Origin: Peptoniphilus_E sp964345555
GTDB lineage: Bacteria > Bacillota > Clostridia > Tissierellales > Peptoniphilaceae
Direction of reading: 5' to 3'
DNA: 30,220 nt
NCBI GenBank assembly: GCA_964345555.1
Contig: CAYFRD010000023.1
Location: forward strand, 1-30,220
A model generated the notes under the pieces. That model ran no database searches, was not told the DNA's origin, and saw only the letters and a program-made list of their open reading frames with translations. A program made the translations under genes and the position numbers. This document shows positions 15,991 to 24,730 of the stretch, piece by piece (position 1 is the stretch's first letter; the number at the start of each line of letters is the position of its first letter).

Positions 15991-16807
15991 ATAGAAAATA
16001 TTCAGGTTCGCATCTGTTGTCTGCATATTGTATTTCAAGTTCAAGTCTGTGGAAATTGTATCCTTCGTCAGAGAAGTACTTGGCACCTGTGGGGCATTTT
16101 TTGATGCATGCGCAGCACTTCATGCACTTGCCGATTATGTTGGATGTATCGTCATAATCTATGGAGCCGAGAGGGCAGGATTCAGCGCATACTTTGCAGT
16201 CTATACATAGATCCGTGTCGGTTTCGGGTTTTATTTTTACGAAGTTTATCAGATTACCTTGTCTGTCGCGTGGAGTGTAGTAGGGTCTGTAGGGTACTTC
16301 TCCTTTTACTTCCGGCTCGGAATAATCTTCACGGGCGATTTTTTCGGCGGTTTTTTGTGCGAATTCCTCCACTGATTTCATATCTTCGTCATCAGGTCTG
16401 CCTGCTCCCAGTATGGTTGAGAAAGAGTGCTCCCCTATAAATGCTCCTGCAGCTATGACTTTTATGCCTCCCTTTTTCAACAGGTCTTTCTGCTCAACTA
16501 AACAGTCATCGAAATTTCTGTTGCCGTACATGGATATGGCAACTCCCAAAGCGCCTTGTCCTTCAAGGGTGTTTAAGTAAGGAAGAAGCAGATTAGGTAC
16601 ACGACCCGCTATGGTGGGTACACCTGATACAACCAGGTCACCTTCGTTGAATTTTGGGGTACTTTTCCTTGCTTCCGGCAAAGTGTAATTGAAATCACAA
16701 ATTTCATCGATATGCAACTGTTTTGCAAGAGTATCAGCAAATTTGTCCACCACTTTTTTGGTGGTGTCGGTACCGGTGAAATAAAACTTAACTATTCTCT
16801 TGATCAT
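15989..16807 (-). CDS. EFR1-type flavodoxin-ferredoxin fusion protein
   Basis: This is a cytosolic electron-transfer protein of 272 aa. The N-terminal half is flavodoxin-like, with the FMN phosphate loop FTGTDTTKK at 10-18 and SGVPTIAGRVP at 61-71. The C-terminal quarter is a bacterial-type ferredoxin with two 4Fe-4S motifs: Cys201/204/207 with Cys211, and Cys228/231/234 with Cys238. The arrangement matches the EFR1 family, whose partners and substrates are mostly unknown. The start is ATG at 16805-16807 with AGGAGG upstream. It is the last gene of a four-gene minus-strand transcript, 16 bp after the reconstructed stop of the AI-2E permease gene. The first 55 bases of the gene region are copied by an assembly artefact at 16934-16988. 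Confidence 0.9.
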   Translation of the reverse strand: MIKRIVKFYFTGTDTTKKVVDKFADTLAKQLHIDEICDFNYTLPEARKSTPKFNEGDLVVSGVPTIAGRVPNLLLPYLNTLEGQGALGVAISMYGNRNFDDCLVEQKDLLKKGGIKVIAAGAFIGEHSFSTILGAGRPDDEDMKSVEEFAQKTAEKIAREDYSEPEVKGEVPYRPYYTPRDRQGNLINFVKIKPETDTDLCIDCKVCAESCPLGSIDYDDTSNIIGKCMKCCACIKKCPTGAKYFSDEGYNFHRLELEIQYADNRCEPEYFL

Positions 16808-16823
16808 ATTGTCCTCCTAAAAA

Positions 16824-18181
16824 CTAACTACTTATTTCCGACTGTCTTTTTAATTTATTGTTGGTATATTCAGAGATTAATCTGTACATCACCGCAAATA
16901 GTGGAATGAAAAGCCACATTCCCAGTATCCCCATTTTTTGGTGGTGTCGGTACCGGTGAAATAAAACTTAACTATTCTCTTGATCATANNNNNNNNNNNN
17001 NNNNNNNNNNNNNNNNNNNNNNNNNNNNNNNNNNNNNNNNNNNNNNNNNNNNNNNNNNNNNNNNNNNNNNNNNNNNNNNNNNNNNNNNATCTGTACATCA
17101 CCGCAAATAGTGGAATGAAAAGCCACATTCCCAGTATCCCCATGAGAGAACCTCCGACGATGGTGCCGAAGAGTGTCCACATGGAGGGGAGGTTCAAACT
17201 GTTGCCCATGATTTTCGGATATATGAAATTTCCTTGTATCTGTTGAAAAATCAACATCATTATTAAAAAGATCAACGCTTTTGCAGGAGATTCAATGAGT
17301 ATGAATACAATTCCTATGGCGGTACCTATGATCGGACCCAGTATGGGGATCAAGTCGAAGAAAGCTACCAATGCGGAAATCATGCCTTTGTAGGGAACTC
17401 CCATAACCATCATTCCCACAAAAGTCATTGCTCCTATTATAACCGCATCAATCAATTGACCGTTGATAAAAGCGTAGAAATAGTCGTGAATTATAGATGC
17501 TACATAGATGATGTAGTCTGATTTTTTCTTTTCAAATAATGCTCTCAATAATTTTTTGGACTGCCTTTCCAGTCTTTCTTTGTCTAGTAGAATATAAATT
17601 GAGAAGATCATAGATAGGAAAAAATTGGTGATTCCGCTTGCCAAGTAAGTTGTGAAGTTAAATCCCGTGGATAATACCTTTGCGTTTTCCGTAAAGATGA
17701 AATCTCCTATGCTTTTAAAGAAAGCATTCCAAGAAAAGTCATTGTAAAACATTTCCAAATCCTTTGCATATTTTTCTAAAAAGGAAACTTTATTTAAAAG
17801 TTTGATCAACTCTTCCACGAAGATGGGAAGTTGTTGTTGCAGGGATATGAAGGATTCAATGAGCTGCGGTATAACTAAGGCTCCGAGAAAGCCAACTATC
17901 GTCACTGCTATTAAAAGAGATAGAATGATGGATAGAGGTCTTTTAAAGGATTGGAATTTGGTATTGTCCATCCCTTTGAAAACTTTTCTTTCAAAGAAGT
18001 TCATGGGGATTTTAAGTATAAATGCCATTGCTCCGCCAATTAAAAAGGGCGAGATGACATCGAGTAAACGGCTGAATATTTTAGATACGCTGTCTATGTA
18101 GAACAGCAGGTAGTAAAAGGCTATGGCAATGAGCAGAACCGTCAACAGTTTTTTATAGCCTTTGTCATTTAAGTAGTCCAT
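16824..18181 (-). CDS. AI-2E family (UPF0118) transporter, interrupted by assembly gap
   Basis: This polytopic inner-membrane protein belongs to the AI-2E exporter family, whose members are linked to autoinducer, Na+/H+ or small-molecule efflux. The frame from ATG (complement of 18179-18181, AGGAG upstream) is open to the gap after ...LFIPLFAVMYR. After removal of the 209-bp artefact it continues LISEYTNNKLKRQ and ends at TAG (16824-16826). The corrected length is 382 aa, normal for the family. Conserved features are YLLFYIDSVSKI at the start, a long periplasmic coiled stretch (about 85-160), the DLIPILGPIIGTAIG motif and the GNFIYPKIMGNSLNL motif. The apparent fusion to the ferredoxin N-terminus (MIKRIVKFYF after the Ns) is false. 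It is the third gene of the minus-strand operon. Confidence 0.88.
16935..17143. other. assembly artefact: two 55-bp duplications flanking a 100-N gap
   Basis: Bases 16934-16988 repeat 16754-16808 exactly (55 bp), bases 17089-17143 repeat 16880-16934 exactly (55 bp), and 100 Ns (16989-17088) separate them. Two identical 55-bp overlaps look like contig ends from a k=55 assembly joined by a fixed-size gap. Deleting 16935-17143 (209 bp) joins the reading frame of the permease gene cleanly to a stop at 16824-16826, so probably no real sequence is missing. Confidence 0.92.
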
Positions 18182-18207
18182 AGTGTTTCTCCTGTAAGTT
18201 GGTAGGT

Positions 18208-18693
18208 TTATAATTTATTTAAATCTTTCGTGTCAATTTCTTTGAGTTCATTTTCAAATTCGTAGTAGTATTCTTCACTGTTGAAATATTCATCGAAACT
18301 TTTCAAAAAAATCCCTGAATTTTCAATGTCTTTTTTGCTTGTACTATAGCCAATTTCAGAATTTATATATATGACCACTTGGTCCAAGTTTTCGATTAAG
18401 GCATAAAGCACAGCACTGTTTTTAAAGAGGTTGAGATAGTCGCTTACTTCCTCTTCGTTTGAAGTGAAGTACAGCGCCAGTACATTCAATTCTCCTTCGT
18501 ACTTGATCTCCATGTGGTCGTAATCTACGGATTTTCCGAAAGACAATTGAGAAACAAGGTTGCCGGTTTTTGAATTATCTCCGACATACTGGTTCCTATA
18601 GTCGTACATAGTCTTGGGTTCTACTATGAAGCATGCTGTTAAAGAGAGCAGAACAATAAATATGGATAACAACTTAAAGAATTTGTAAGTCAT
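18208..18693 (-). CDS. putative lipoprotein, DUF4825-like
   Basis: This exported 161-aa protein has a short lipoprotein signal ending in LTAC (Cys21). The mature part begins with YRNQYVGDNSKTGNLVSQLSF, the conserved opening of DUF4825 domains (N-R-x-x-Y-V-G-D-N-S-K-V-x), and continues as an alpha/beta domain with an acidic Tyr-rich tail (EEYYYEFENELKEID). DUF4825 has no known activity; it is found alone in lipoproteins or at the end of signalling proteins of Firmicutes. The start ATG follows AGGAGG in the 9-bp gap to the upstream gene, and the next gene (AI-2E) starts 26 bp beyond its stop. The domain call rests on this one motif. Confidence 0.72.
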   Translation of the reverse strand: MTYKFFKLLSIFIVLLSLTACFIVEPKTMYDYRNQYVGDNSKTGNLVSQLSFGKSVDYDHMEIKYEGELNVLALYFTSNEEEVSDYLNLFKNSAVLYALIENLDQVVIYINSEIGYSTSKKDIENSGIFLKSFDEYFNSEEYYYEFENELKEIDTKDLNKL

Positions 18694-18702
18694 ATTTTCC
18701 TC

Positions 18703-19218
18703 CTAATAGTCGTGATACATATTGTCCAGTATTAATACCACGCTTAAAAAAAGATTTTCGAATTGAGTATATTCATCTGCATAGGTGAGTTCATAATTCT
18801 TGGTGTTGTTTACAAAGTGACCTTGGATTTTGGCAATGCTGTCATCCTTATATATAATTTCGAACTCCTTCGAGTTTACTTTGCCCCAAACGTTGAATCT
18901 TCCCATGCCGGTTCTTATGTATAGGTCAGGAATTTTGAAATTGCGTCCTTCTCTGATTTCATAGGAACAGTCATCCATAACTACTGTGTAGAGCTCATCT
19001 CTTATGGGTGTTAGGTGGTGCTTGTATATTTTTACTATGATGTCACCTGCATCGTTCTTTATGGAGATTTTCGAATGATAGATTCTGCTTCCCTTGAAAA
19101 AACTCCTTATAGGTGAGTAGAAGTCCACTTCGGCAAATAGAGAAGTATCGTCTTTAATAAGTTTGTATTTATAATCATCAAGTATTGTGTAATCACAATG
19201 TATAATCCATTTATTCAT
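18703..19218 (-). CDS. uncharacterised protein, possible tubby C-terminal/LURP-like fold
   Basis: This soluble 171-aa protein has no signal peptide. The start is the ATG at 19216-19218 behind AAGGTGAT (plus 19223-19230); an in-frame GTG nine bases upstream lies inside that site. The sequence is a run of short beta strands (DYTILDDYKYKLI, SKISIKNDAGDIIVKIYKH, KEFEIIYKDDSIAKIQGHF) ending in a hydrophobic helix (LFLSVVLILDNMY). This is the pattern of the tubby C-terminal-like / LURP-one family, in which a 12-strand barrel surrounds one helix. That is a fold-level guess from the pattern, without a diagnostic motif. It is first in the minus-strand operon and is served by a good promoter at 19236-19264. 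Confidence 0.6.
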   Translation of the reverse strand: MNKWIIHCDYTILDDYKYKLIKDDTSLFAEVDFYSPIRSFFKGSRIYHSKISIKNDAGDIIVKIYKHHLTPIRDELYTVVMDDCSYEIREGRNFKIPDLYIRTGMGRFNVWGKVNSKEFEIIYKDDSIAKIQGHFVNNTKNYELTYADEYTQFENLFLSVVLILDNMYHDY

Positions 19219-19235
19219 TGATATCACCTTAATTT

Positions 19236-19264
19236 ATTGTACATTACCTTTAAAAATCTTTCAA
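19236..19264 (-). promoter_or_regulatory. promoter of the four-gene minus-strand operon
   Basis: On the minus strand TTGAAA (plus 19259-19264) is 17 bp from TACAAT (plus 19236-19241), 17 bp upstream of the first start codon. It is divergent from the promoter of the cation exporter gene. Confidence 0.78.
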
Positions 19265-19280
19265 TAAATAAGTAAATAAG

Positions 19281-19309
19281 TTTCATAAACAGCTCTGTAA
19301 TGGTATAAT
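19281..19309 (+). promoter_or_regulatory. promoter of the cation exporter / Trk gene cluster
   Basis: The extended -10 TGGTATAAT (19301-19309) has TTTCAT (19281-19286) 17 bp upstream. The start codon is 44 bp downstream. Confidence 0.65.
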
Positions 19310-19353
19310 GATTGTTCAGATATTCTTTGGAAAAATAATTTGTGAGGGATGAG

Positions 19354-20502
19354 ATGGTAGAAAATTTAATTTTAAAATGGGGAAATTATAACACTGCTAA
19401 AGAAGACAGGATAAAAATATCCATGATGACTTCGGTGTACGGATTGCTGTTGAATTTATTGCTCGTGTTGTTTAAGGTAATACTTTTCTTCACGACAAGT
19501 TCGGTATCCATACTTGCCGATGCAATCAATAATCTTGTGGATTCACTGTCTTCAATAATTACATTGCTTGGAGCGAAACTCTCCGCCACGCCTCCGGATA
19601 GAGAACATCCCTATGGACATGGCAGAATAGAATACATCTCCGCACTTTTAGTAGCGGCATTTATATTTGTGACGGGATTTCAATTTATCAAGGTGTCCGT
19701 GGACAGAATAATACATCCTGTAGCTATTAAATTTGATTTTCTGACTGTGCTCATAATGGTGGTGTCAGTCTTAGTCAAGCTGTATATGAGTTTTTTCTAT
19801 GACAAGATATCGAAAAAAATAGAATCAATGCCAATAAAGGCACAGTCCAAGGATTCGCTTGCCGATGTATTTGTTACCAGCGTGGTAATAGTATCCATAT
19901 TGTTTTATCAATTCACGAAGATTCACATAGACGGATATGTAGGTGTGCTTGTGAGTTTATTTATACTATATTCAGGTTATGAGCTTATAAGCGAAACCTT
20001 CAGTGAACTCATAGGAGAGGTACCTGCCGAACTTACTACTGAAATTGAAAACAAAATCATGAGCTACGACAATATCTTGGGAGTTCATGACATGCTCGTG
20101 GTGAACTTCGGACCTTCAAGAAAATATATAACACTGGATGTTGAAATTCCGTATAACATGAGTTTAATAGATGCACATAATTTAATTGATACTATTGAAA
20201 TGGATATAAAGAAAGAATATGATATTGATGTATCCATTCACGTGGATCCCGTCGGATTGTACAGCGACAGTGAAAAAGAAGTAGTGAGTGTAATGAAGGA
20301 TATAATCAAGGAAGATCCCAAACTTCTCTCTTTTCACGATATATCCATATTTGACGGTATAGTGCGAGTGGATGTAATAGTTGATGATAAATTAATGCAT
20401 AAAAATTTAAGTGTTCAAACTGTCAAAAATGAAATAAGCGAAAAAATAAAGAAAAGGCTGAATAAAAACAGCATAATAACAATTGATAGAAGTTTTAATT
20501 AG
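19354..20502 (+). CDS. cation diffusion facilitator exporter, probably Mn-specific
   Basis: This six-helix membrane antiporter exports divalent metal. It is 382 aa from ATG 19354 (GAGGGA upstream); a GTG at 19342 is in frame but lies within the ribosome-site region. The CDF signature HPYGHGR is at 85-91. The transport site is readable: Asn59 and Asp63 in helix 2 (DAINNLVD), and Asp167 and Asp171 in helix 5 (KDSLAD). An Asn-Asp/Asp-Asp site is the pattern of Mn exporters such as MntE, whereas Zn exporters have His or Asp at the first position. After the usual C-terminal metallochaperone-like domain (EVPAELTTEIE...HVDP) there is a further domain of about 75 residues, common in Firmicute members and of unknown use. 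It is 5 bp upstream of trkA, in the same transcript. Confidence 0.9.
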   Translation: MVENLILKWGNYNTAKEDRIKISMMTSVYGLLLNLLLVLFKVILFFTTSSVSILADAINNLVDSLSSIITLLGAKLSATPPDREHPYGHGRIEYISALLVAAFIFVTGFQFIKVSVDRIIHPVAIKFDFLTVLIMVVSVLVKLYMSFFYDKISKKIESMPIKAQSKDSLADVFVTSVVIVSILFYQFTKIHIDGYVGVLVSLFILYSGYELISETFSELIGEVPAELTTEIENKIMSYDNILGVHDMLVVNFGPSRKYITLDVEIPYNMSLIDAHNLIDTIEMDIKKEYDIDVSIHVDPVGLYSDSEKEVVSVMKDIIKEDPKLLSFHDISIFDGIVRVDVIVDDKLMHKNLSVQTVKNEISEKIKKRLNKNSIITIDRSFN

Positions 20503-20507
20503 GAGAA

Positions 20508-21896
20508 ATGATGAAAGTTTTGATAACAGGAGCCGGCAAGCTGGGATTTAAGCTTGCAAAGGCTCTGGTTTTGGAAAATTGCGATGTAACCATAGTGGAT
20601 AATGACGAAGGAGTCATTGAAAATGTAAATAACGCTTTGGATGTTTTGACTGTAAATGCAAATGCTCTGGATTTTGAAATTTTGGAAGAGTTGGATCTTT
20701 CCACCTACAATCTTTTAATCGCAACTACCACATCAGATGAAGCCAACGTATTAATCTCGACACTTTCCAAAAGATTGGGTGTAGACAGGGTAATAGCCAG
20801 AGTAAGAAACCCCGAATATCACAATCAAATCAGATTTATTATGAAAGAGTTGGGAATAGATGAAATAATAAATCCTGAATATGCCACAGCCTTGGCAACG
20901 GAAAAATATCTGTTGAAAAAATATCTGCTTGTAAGCGATGAATTTGCCAATGGAAAGATAAAACTGGTGGATTTTCACATAGGTTCGGATCAAGCCTTTG
21001 TAGATAAGAGATTAATGGATTTATCGGAGTTTAAAAATTTGCTTGTAACAGCAGTAACAAGGGACGGAATAACCATAATCCCCAACGGAGCCACTTATTT
21101 AAAGGAGAATGACTCCATACTCATAGTGGGAGCCAGAGATGATATTGAGAATTTCGACAAGCTTCACTCGGGAATAAACAAACATAAATCCGTCAAGAAA
21201 GTCATGATTCTAGGAGGAGGAAAATTCGGATTATACTTGGCACAAATGCTTCAAACAGATGGAATAGACGTGACCATAATAGAAGTGAATCCGGAACGAT
21301 GTGCACATTTGGCGGAAAGACTTCCCGAATCCATAATAATAAATGCCGACGGAACAGATTTTAATATATTAAATGAAGAGATGATAGAGTCTTATGACGC
21401 CTTTGTATCCGCCACGGGAATAGATGAAACCAACCTGCTAATAGCTTTAACAGTCAAACAATTGGGAGTTTACAAATCTGTCGCCAAGATATCAAGGTCA
21501 AATTATGTGACTATAATAGACAGATTGGGAATAGATGCTGCATTTAATACATCGGTTATAACTGCATCGGCAATTCTTAAATTCGTAAGGGGACAGGGAG
21601 CGTTAAATGTAAGCTTAATGCTTGACGGTGAAACTGAATTTACTGAAATACTTTTGACCAACGACTTGGAAGCACTGAACAACCCCATAAAGGATCTGGG
21701 ATTGCCAAGAGAGATACTTATAACATCTATAGTTAGAAATAACAGAGTGATCATTCCCAACGGGGAAAGCAAATTAAAATCGGGAGACAGGATAATAGTA
21801 TTTTGCAGACATGAAAGTATAAGTACATTAAAAAAATATTTTTATTCAAAGAATAAAAGAGGTGGATTCTTCAGTGAATTACGCGATAATATTTAA
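20508..21896 (+). CDS. trkA: Trk potassium uptake regulatory subunit TrkA, copy 1
   Basis: This is the cytosolic nucleotide-binding gating ring of the Trk K+ channel-transporter. It is 462 aa with the duplicated RCK plan. The first Rossmann unit has GAGKLG (8-13) and the acidic tip VTIVDND, followed by an RCK_C unit (GATYLKENDSILIVG). The second Rossmann unit has GGGKFG and VTIIEVN, and a second RCK_C ends ...SKLKSGDRIIVF. Both nucleotide sites look intact. The start is one of two adjacent ATGs (20508 or 20511) behind AGGAG, six bases after the exporter stop. Its end overlaps the trkH start by 23 bp, so translation is probably coupled. A second, divergent TrkA is encoded after trkH. Confidence 0.93.
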   Translation: MMKVLITGAGKLGFKLAKALVLENCDVTIVDNDEGVIENVNNALDVLTVNANALDFEILEELDLSTYNLLIATTTSDEANVLISTLSKRLGVDRVIARVRNPEYHNQIRFIMKELGIDEIINPEYATALATEKYLLKKYLLVSDEFANGKIKLVDFHIGSDQAFVDKRLMDLSEFKNLLVTAVTRDGITIIPNGATYLKENDSILIVGARDDIENFDKLHSGINKHKSVKKVMILGGGKFGLYLAQMLQTDGIDVTIIEVNPERCAHLAERLPESIIINADGTDFNILNEEMIESYDAFVSATGIDETNLLIALTVKQLGVYKSVAKISRSNYVTIIDRLGIDAAFNTSVITASAILKFVRGQGALNVSLMLDGETEFTEILLTNDLEALNNPIKDLGLPREILITSIVRNNRVIIPNGESKLKSGDRIIVFCRHESISTLKKYFYSKNKRGGFFSELRDNI

Positions 21897-23337
21897 AATT
21901 TTAGGAATAATATTTGCAGTGGAAGCTTTGTTTATGTTACCTCCTTTTATTTTAAGCATTGCTATAAAAGACGGAGCCACCTCGTCTTTTTTAATTACCA
22001 TAGCACTTTTGGTTTTATTTGCAGTCGTTACAAAATTTCTCAATACAAAAAGCTTGAGGATTACGCCCAGAGATGGTCTGCTCATAGTATCTACAGCTTG
22101 GATTGCCGCATCTTTGTTCGGAGCATTACCTCTCTATTTTTCAAAGTCACTTCCCACATATATAGATTGCCTTTTTGAAACGATATCGGGTTTTACCACC
22201 ACGGGAGCAAGTGTAGTACAAAATCCTGAAATTGTTCCCGATTCCATCATACTTTGGAGAAGCATGACACACTGGATAGGCGGCATGGGAATACTGGTCT
22301 TTACATTGATACTTTTGCCTAAGATAGGGATAGGAGCTTATCAGATATTCAAAGCTGAAAGCCCGGGACCTGTAGCAGGCAAAATTGAACCCAAGATGAC
22401 GGATACTGCAAAGAAATTATATATAATATACATTGTGATAACGGTGATTTTATTCTTGCTGCTGTTAGTTGGAGATATGACACCCTTTGATGCCATAGTT
22501 CATACCTTTGGAGTAGTGGGAACGGGAGGATTTTCTTCAAAGGCAAAATCCGTAGGGCATTATTCTTCTTACGGGTCTTATATACCTATAATTATGGGTA
22601 TTTTCATGATCATTTGCGGAACTAATTTCACACTTCATAACTATCTTTACAAGGGAAAAATTAAAAACATAATAAACGATGAAGAGTTCAGAGCTTACTA
22701 TGCTATAATCTTCGGATCGGTAGCTTTAATAGCTGTGGATTTGTATATCAACAGCTATGGAGGAGCAGGTAAGTCGCTTTTGGATTCCTTTTTCACGGTT
22801 ACTTCCATATCTTCCACATCGGGATTTGTGACAGCTGATTTCGACCTGTGGCCATCTTTTTCAAAATACATATTGTTTTTGCTAATGTTCATAGGATCCA
22901 GTGCGGGCTCTACTGCCGGTGGAATGAAAGTCATAAGAATAGTTGTGGTATTTAAGCTTATAAAAAGAGAAATCAAAAAAATGCTCCATCCTCATGCTGT
23001 AATACCCATAAGAGTAAACGGAAGAGTTATAAGTGAAGAAATAGTATCAGGTATATATGCCTTCACAGCCATATATATGATAATAACTCTAGTATCGGCA
23101 GCTGTTGTCAGCTTGAGCGGAGTGGACTTTTTAAGCTCCATATCTTCTGTTCTGACCATGCTGTCAAATGTAGGACCTGCCTTCGGAGCTGCGGGACCCA
23201 CCAGAAATTTCTTCTTTTTCGCACCATTTTACAAATTGATATTTTGTGCATTGATGCTTTTGGGAAGATTGGAATTCTTTACACTTATTGCATTGTTCAG
23301 TATTTTTACGAAGAAGAAAAACCCGATAACTGATTAA
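21874..23337 (+). CDS. trkH: Trk potassium uptake channel subunit TrkH
   Basis: This is the membrane pore subunit for K+ (SKT superfamily). It is 487 aa from GTG 21874, placed 8 bases after AAAGAGGTGG (21856-21865); the open frame reaches an earlier GTG at 21862, which falls inside that site. Four pore loops with selectivity-filter motifs are visible: GFTTTGAS, VGTGGFSSK, STSGFVT and SNVGPAFG. Further marks are SMTHWIGGMGILVF and the GSSAGSTAGGMK motif before the last helices, which lies in the intramembrane gating loop region. It is about the usual TrkH length, and the gene sits between two trkA genes. Confidence 0.94.
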   Translation: MNYAIIFKILGIIFAVEALFMLPPFILSIAIKDGATSSFLITIALLVLFAVVTKFLNTKSLRITPRDGLLIVSTAWIAASLFGALPLYFSKSLPTYIDCLFETISGFTTTGASVVQNPEIVPDSIILWRSMTHWIGGMGILVFTLILLPKIGIGAYQIFKAESPGPVAGKIEPKMTDTAKKLYIIYIVITVILFLLLLVGDMTPFDAIVHTFGVVGTGGFSSKAKSVGHYSSYGSYIPIIMGIFMIICGTNFTLHNYLYKGKIKNIINDEEFRAYYAIIFGSVALIAVDLYINSYGGAGKSLLDSFFTVTSISSTSGFVTADFDLWPSFSKYILFLLMFIGSSAGSTAGGMKVIRIVVVFKLIKREIKKMLHPHAVIPIRVNGRVISEEIVSGIYAFTAIYMIITLVSAAVVSLSGVDFLSSISSVLTMLSNVGPAFGAAGPTRNFFFFAPFYKLIFCALMLLGRLEFFTLIALFSIFTKKKNPITD

Positions 23338-23347
23338 AGGAGAAGTT

Positions 23348-24721
23348 ATGAAAATTTTAATTCTCGGAGCGGGAAAAGTAGGACAAAAGGTTTTAAAAGC
23401 CATGAGTCTAAGTGATAATTCAATAGTGATAATGGATAGAAATGCCTCAGCTCTTTCGGAAATAGATGAATCGAAGAATGTCAAGATATTGCAGAACAAA
23501 TCCATAAACAAAGCGTTGTTCAATGAACTTAAAATACAAACTTACGACTATGTGGTTTCTGTGACAAATTCAGACAAGACCAACATTCTTTCGAGCACAC
23601 TTGCAAAGAAAATGGGAGCGAAATTCACCATATGCAGAGTAAACCAAGCTGAATCAATGGAACAAATACAATATTTACGAGATTACTTGGGCATTGACAG
23701 GATTGTAAACCCGGATTTTGAAACGGTATCCTGCATTGAAGAAATAATAAAGAGCGATATAAGCTATCAGTCGGATAAATTCGGAAAGGGCAAGATAGAA
23801 GTTGTAGGGCACAGCGTAAAGCTGGATCCGGATTTTGAAAACAAAAAAATAAAAGATATAGGCTCTCTGTACACCATACTGGTGGTGGGAGTTTTAAGGG
23901 GCTTGGAGATAATTATACCTGACGGAGAGTTCGTCTTGAGGGAGAATGATTATTTATACTTGATGGGATTGTCGAAGGATATTATGTCCTTTAAAATGAA
24001 ACACTTTAAAATAATCGAAGAAAAGATAAAGAAAAAAATAGCCGTAGTTGGTACTAATGAAATGAGTGCGCAGCTTGCTCAGATCATGAAAGACGAAGAA
24101 TTGACCATAGTTGGCAGAGATAACGACAAATGCAACAAATTCAGAAAAAATTTTCCCGAGGTTTTTGTGCTTAATTCAAAACTGAACGGAGCGGAATTTT
24201 TTAAATTTAACGAAATAGATAAGAGTGACGTGTTTTTGGCACTGTCGGATAACGAAGAACTCAATATTGTATTGTCCATGATGGCAAAAAAATTCAACAT
24301 AGAAAAAGTCATGACAAAAATTCTATCGACAGAATATGTGAATATATTGGACGATTTGAATTTAACTGCAGTTTTAAATCCTTTGGACATAGCCTCCAAC
24401 ATAATAATCAAGACATTAAACGGAGACAGGGGAATATCCACATATATGACCTTCAATGGTCAAGCGGAGGTCATGGAACTTAAACTGAAAGAAGACAGCT
24501 CCCTCATAAGCAAGCGTGTAAAGGAAGTTCAAATGCCCAAGGGAATTCTCATCGGAGGCATAGTGCGAAAAGACCAAAGTGTAGTAATTCCAAGAGGGAA
24601 CACCATCTTTGAAGCTGCGGACACCTTGATCATCTTTTATAAAAAAGAAAACTCAAAGGAACTTCGACAATTTATAAAAGAGGAAAGCGAAAGTGGATTT
24701 CTTCGTAATTTGATTAAATGA
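23348..24721 (+). CDS. TrkA-type subunit, copy 2, with degenerate second Rossmann motif
   Basis: This second RCK protein of 457 aa is clearly homologous to the gene before trkH but strongly diverged. The first half is conventional (GAGKVG at 7-12, IVIMDRN, SVTNSDKTNIL). In the second half the Gly-rich loop that should read GxGxxG is GTNEMS (235-240), and the strand after it ends TIVGRD rather than in an acidic tip, so this half is unlikely to bind NAD(H) in the standard way. The RCK_C units with PDGEFVLRENDYLYLMG and PRGNTIFEAADTLIIF remain. The start ATG follows AAAGGAGAAG. It is 10 bp after the trkH stop and 9 bp before ung, so it is in the same operon. It could be a partner of TrkA in a hetero-ring or could serve another channel. 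Confidence 0.88.
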   Translation: MKILILGAGKVGQKVLKAMSLSDNSIVIMDRNASALSEIDESKNVKILQNKSINKALFNELKIQTYDYVVSVTNSDKTNILSSTLAKKMGAKFTICRVNQAESMEQIQYLRDYLGIDRIVNPDFETVSCIEEIIKSDISYQSDKFGKGKIEVVGHSVKLDPDFENKKIKDIGSLYTILVVGVLRGLEIIIPDGEFVLRENDYLYLMGLSKDIMSFKMKHFKIIEEKIKKKIAVVGTNEMSAQLAQIMKDEELTIVGRDNDKCNKFRKNFPEVFVLNSKLNGAEFFKFNEIDKSDVFLALSDNEELNIVLSMMAKKFNIEKVMTKILSTEYVNILDDLNLTAVLNPLDIASNIIIKTLNGDRGISTYMTFNGQAEVMELKLKEDSSLISKRVKEVQMPKGILIGGIVRKDQSVVIPRGNTIFEAADTLIIFYKKENSKELRQFIKEESESGFLRNLIK

Positions 24722-24730
24722 GGCGATATT

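Noticed and set aside
16889..18181. A 430-residue permease whose C-terminus turns into the ferredoxin N-terminus after a run of unknown residues
   Set aside because: The frame crosses the 100-N gap and a 55-bp duplicated contig end; the corrected sequence ends normally at 16824.
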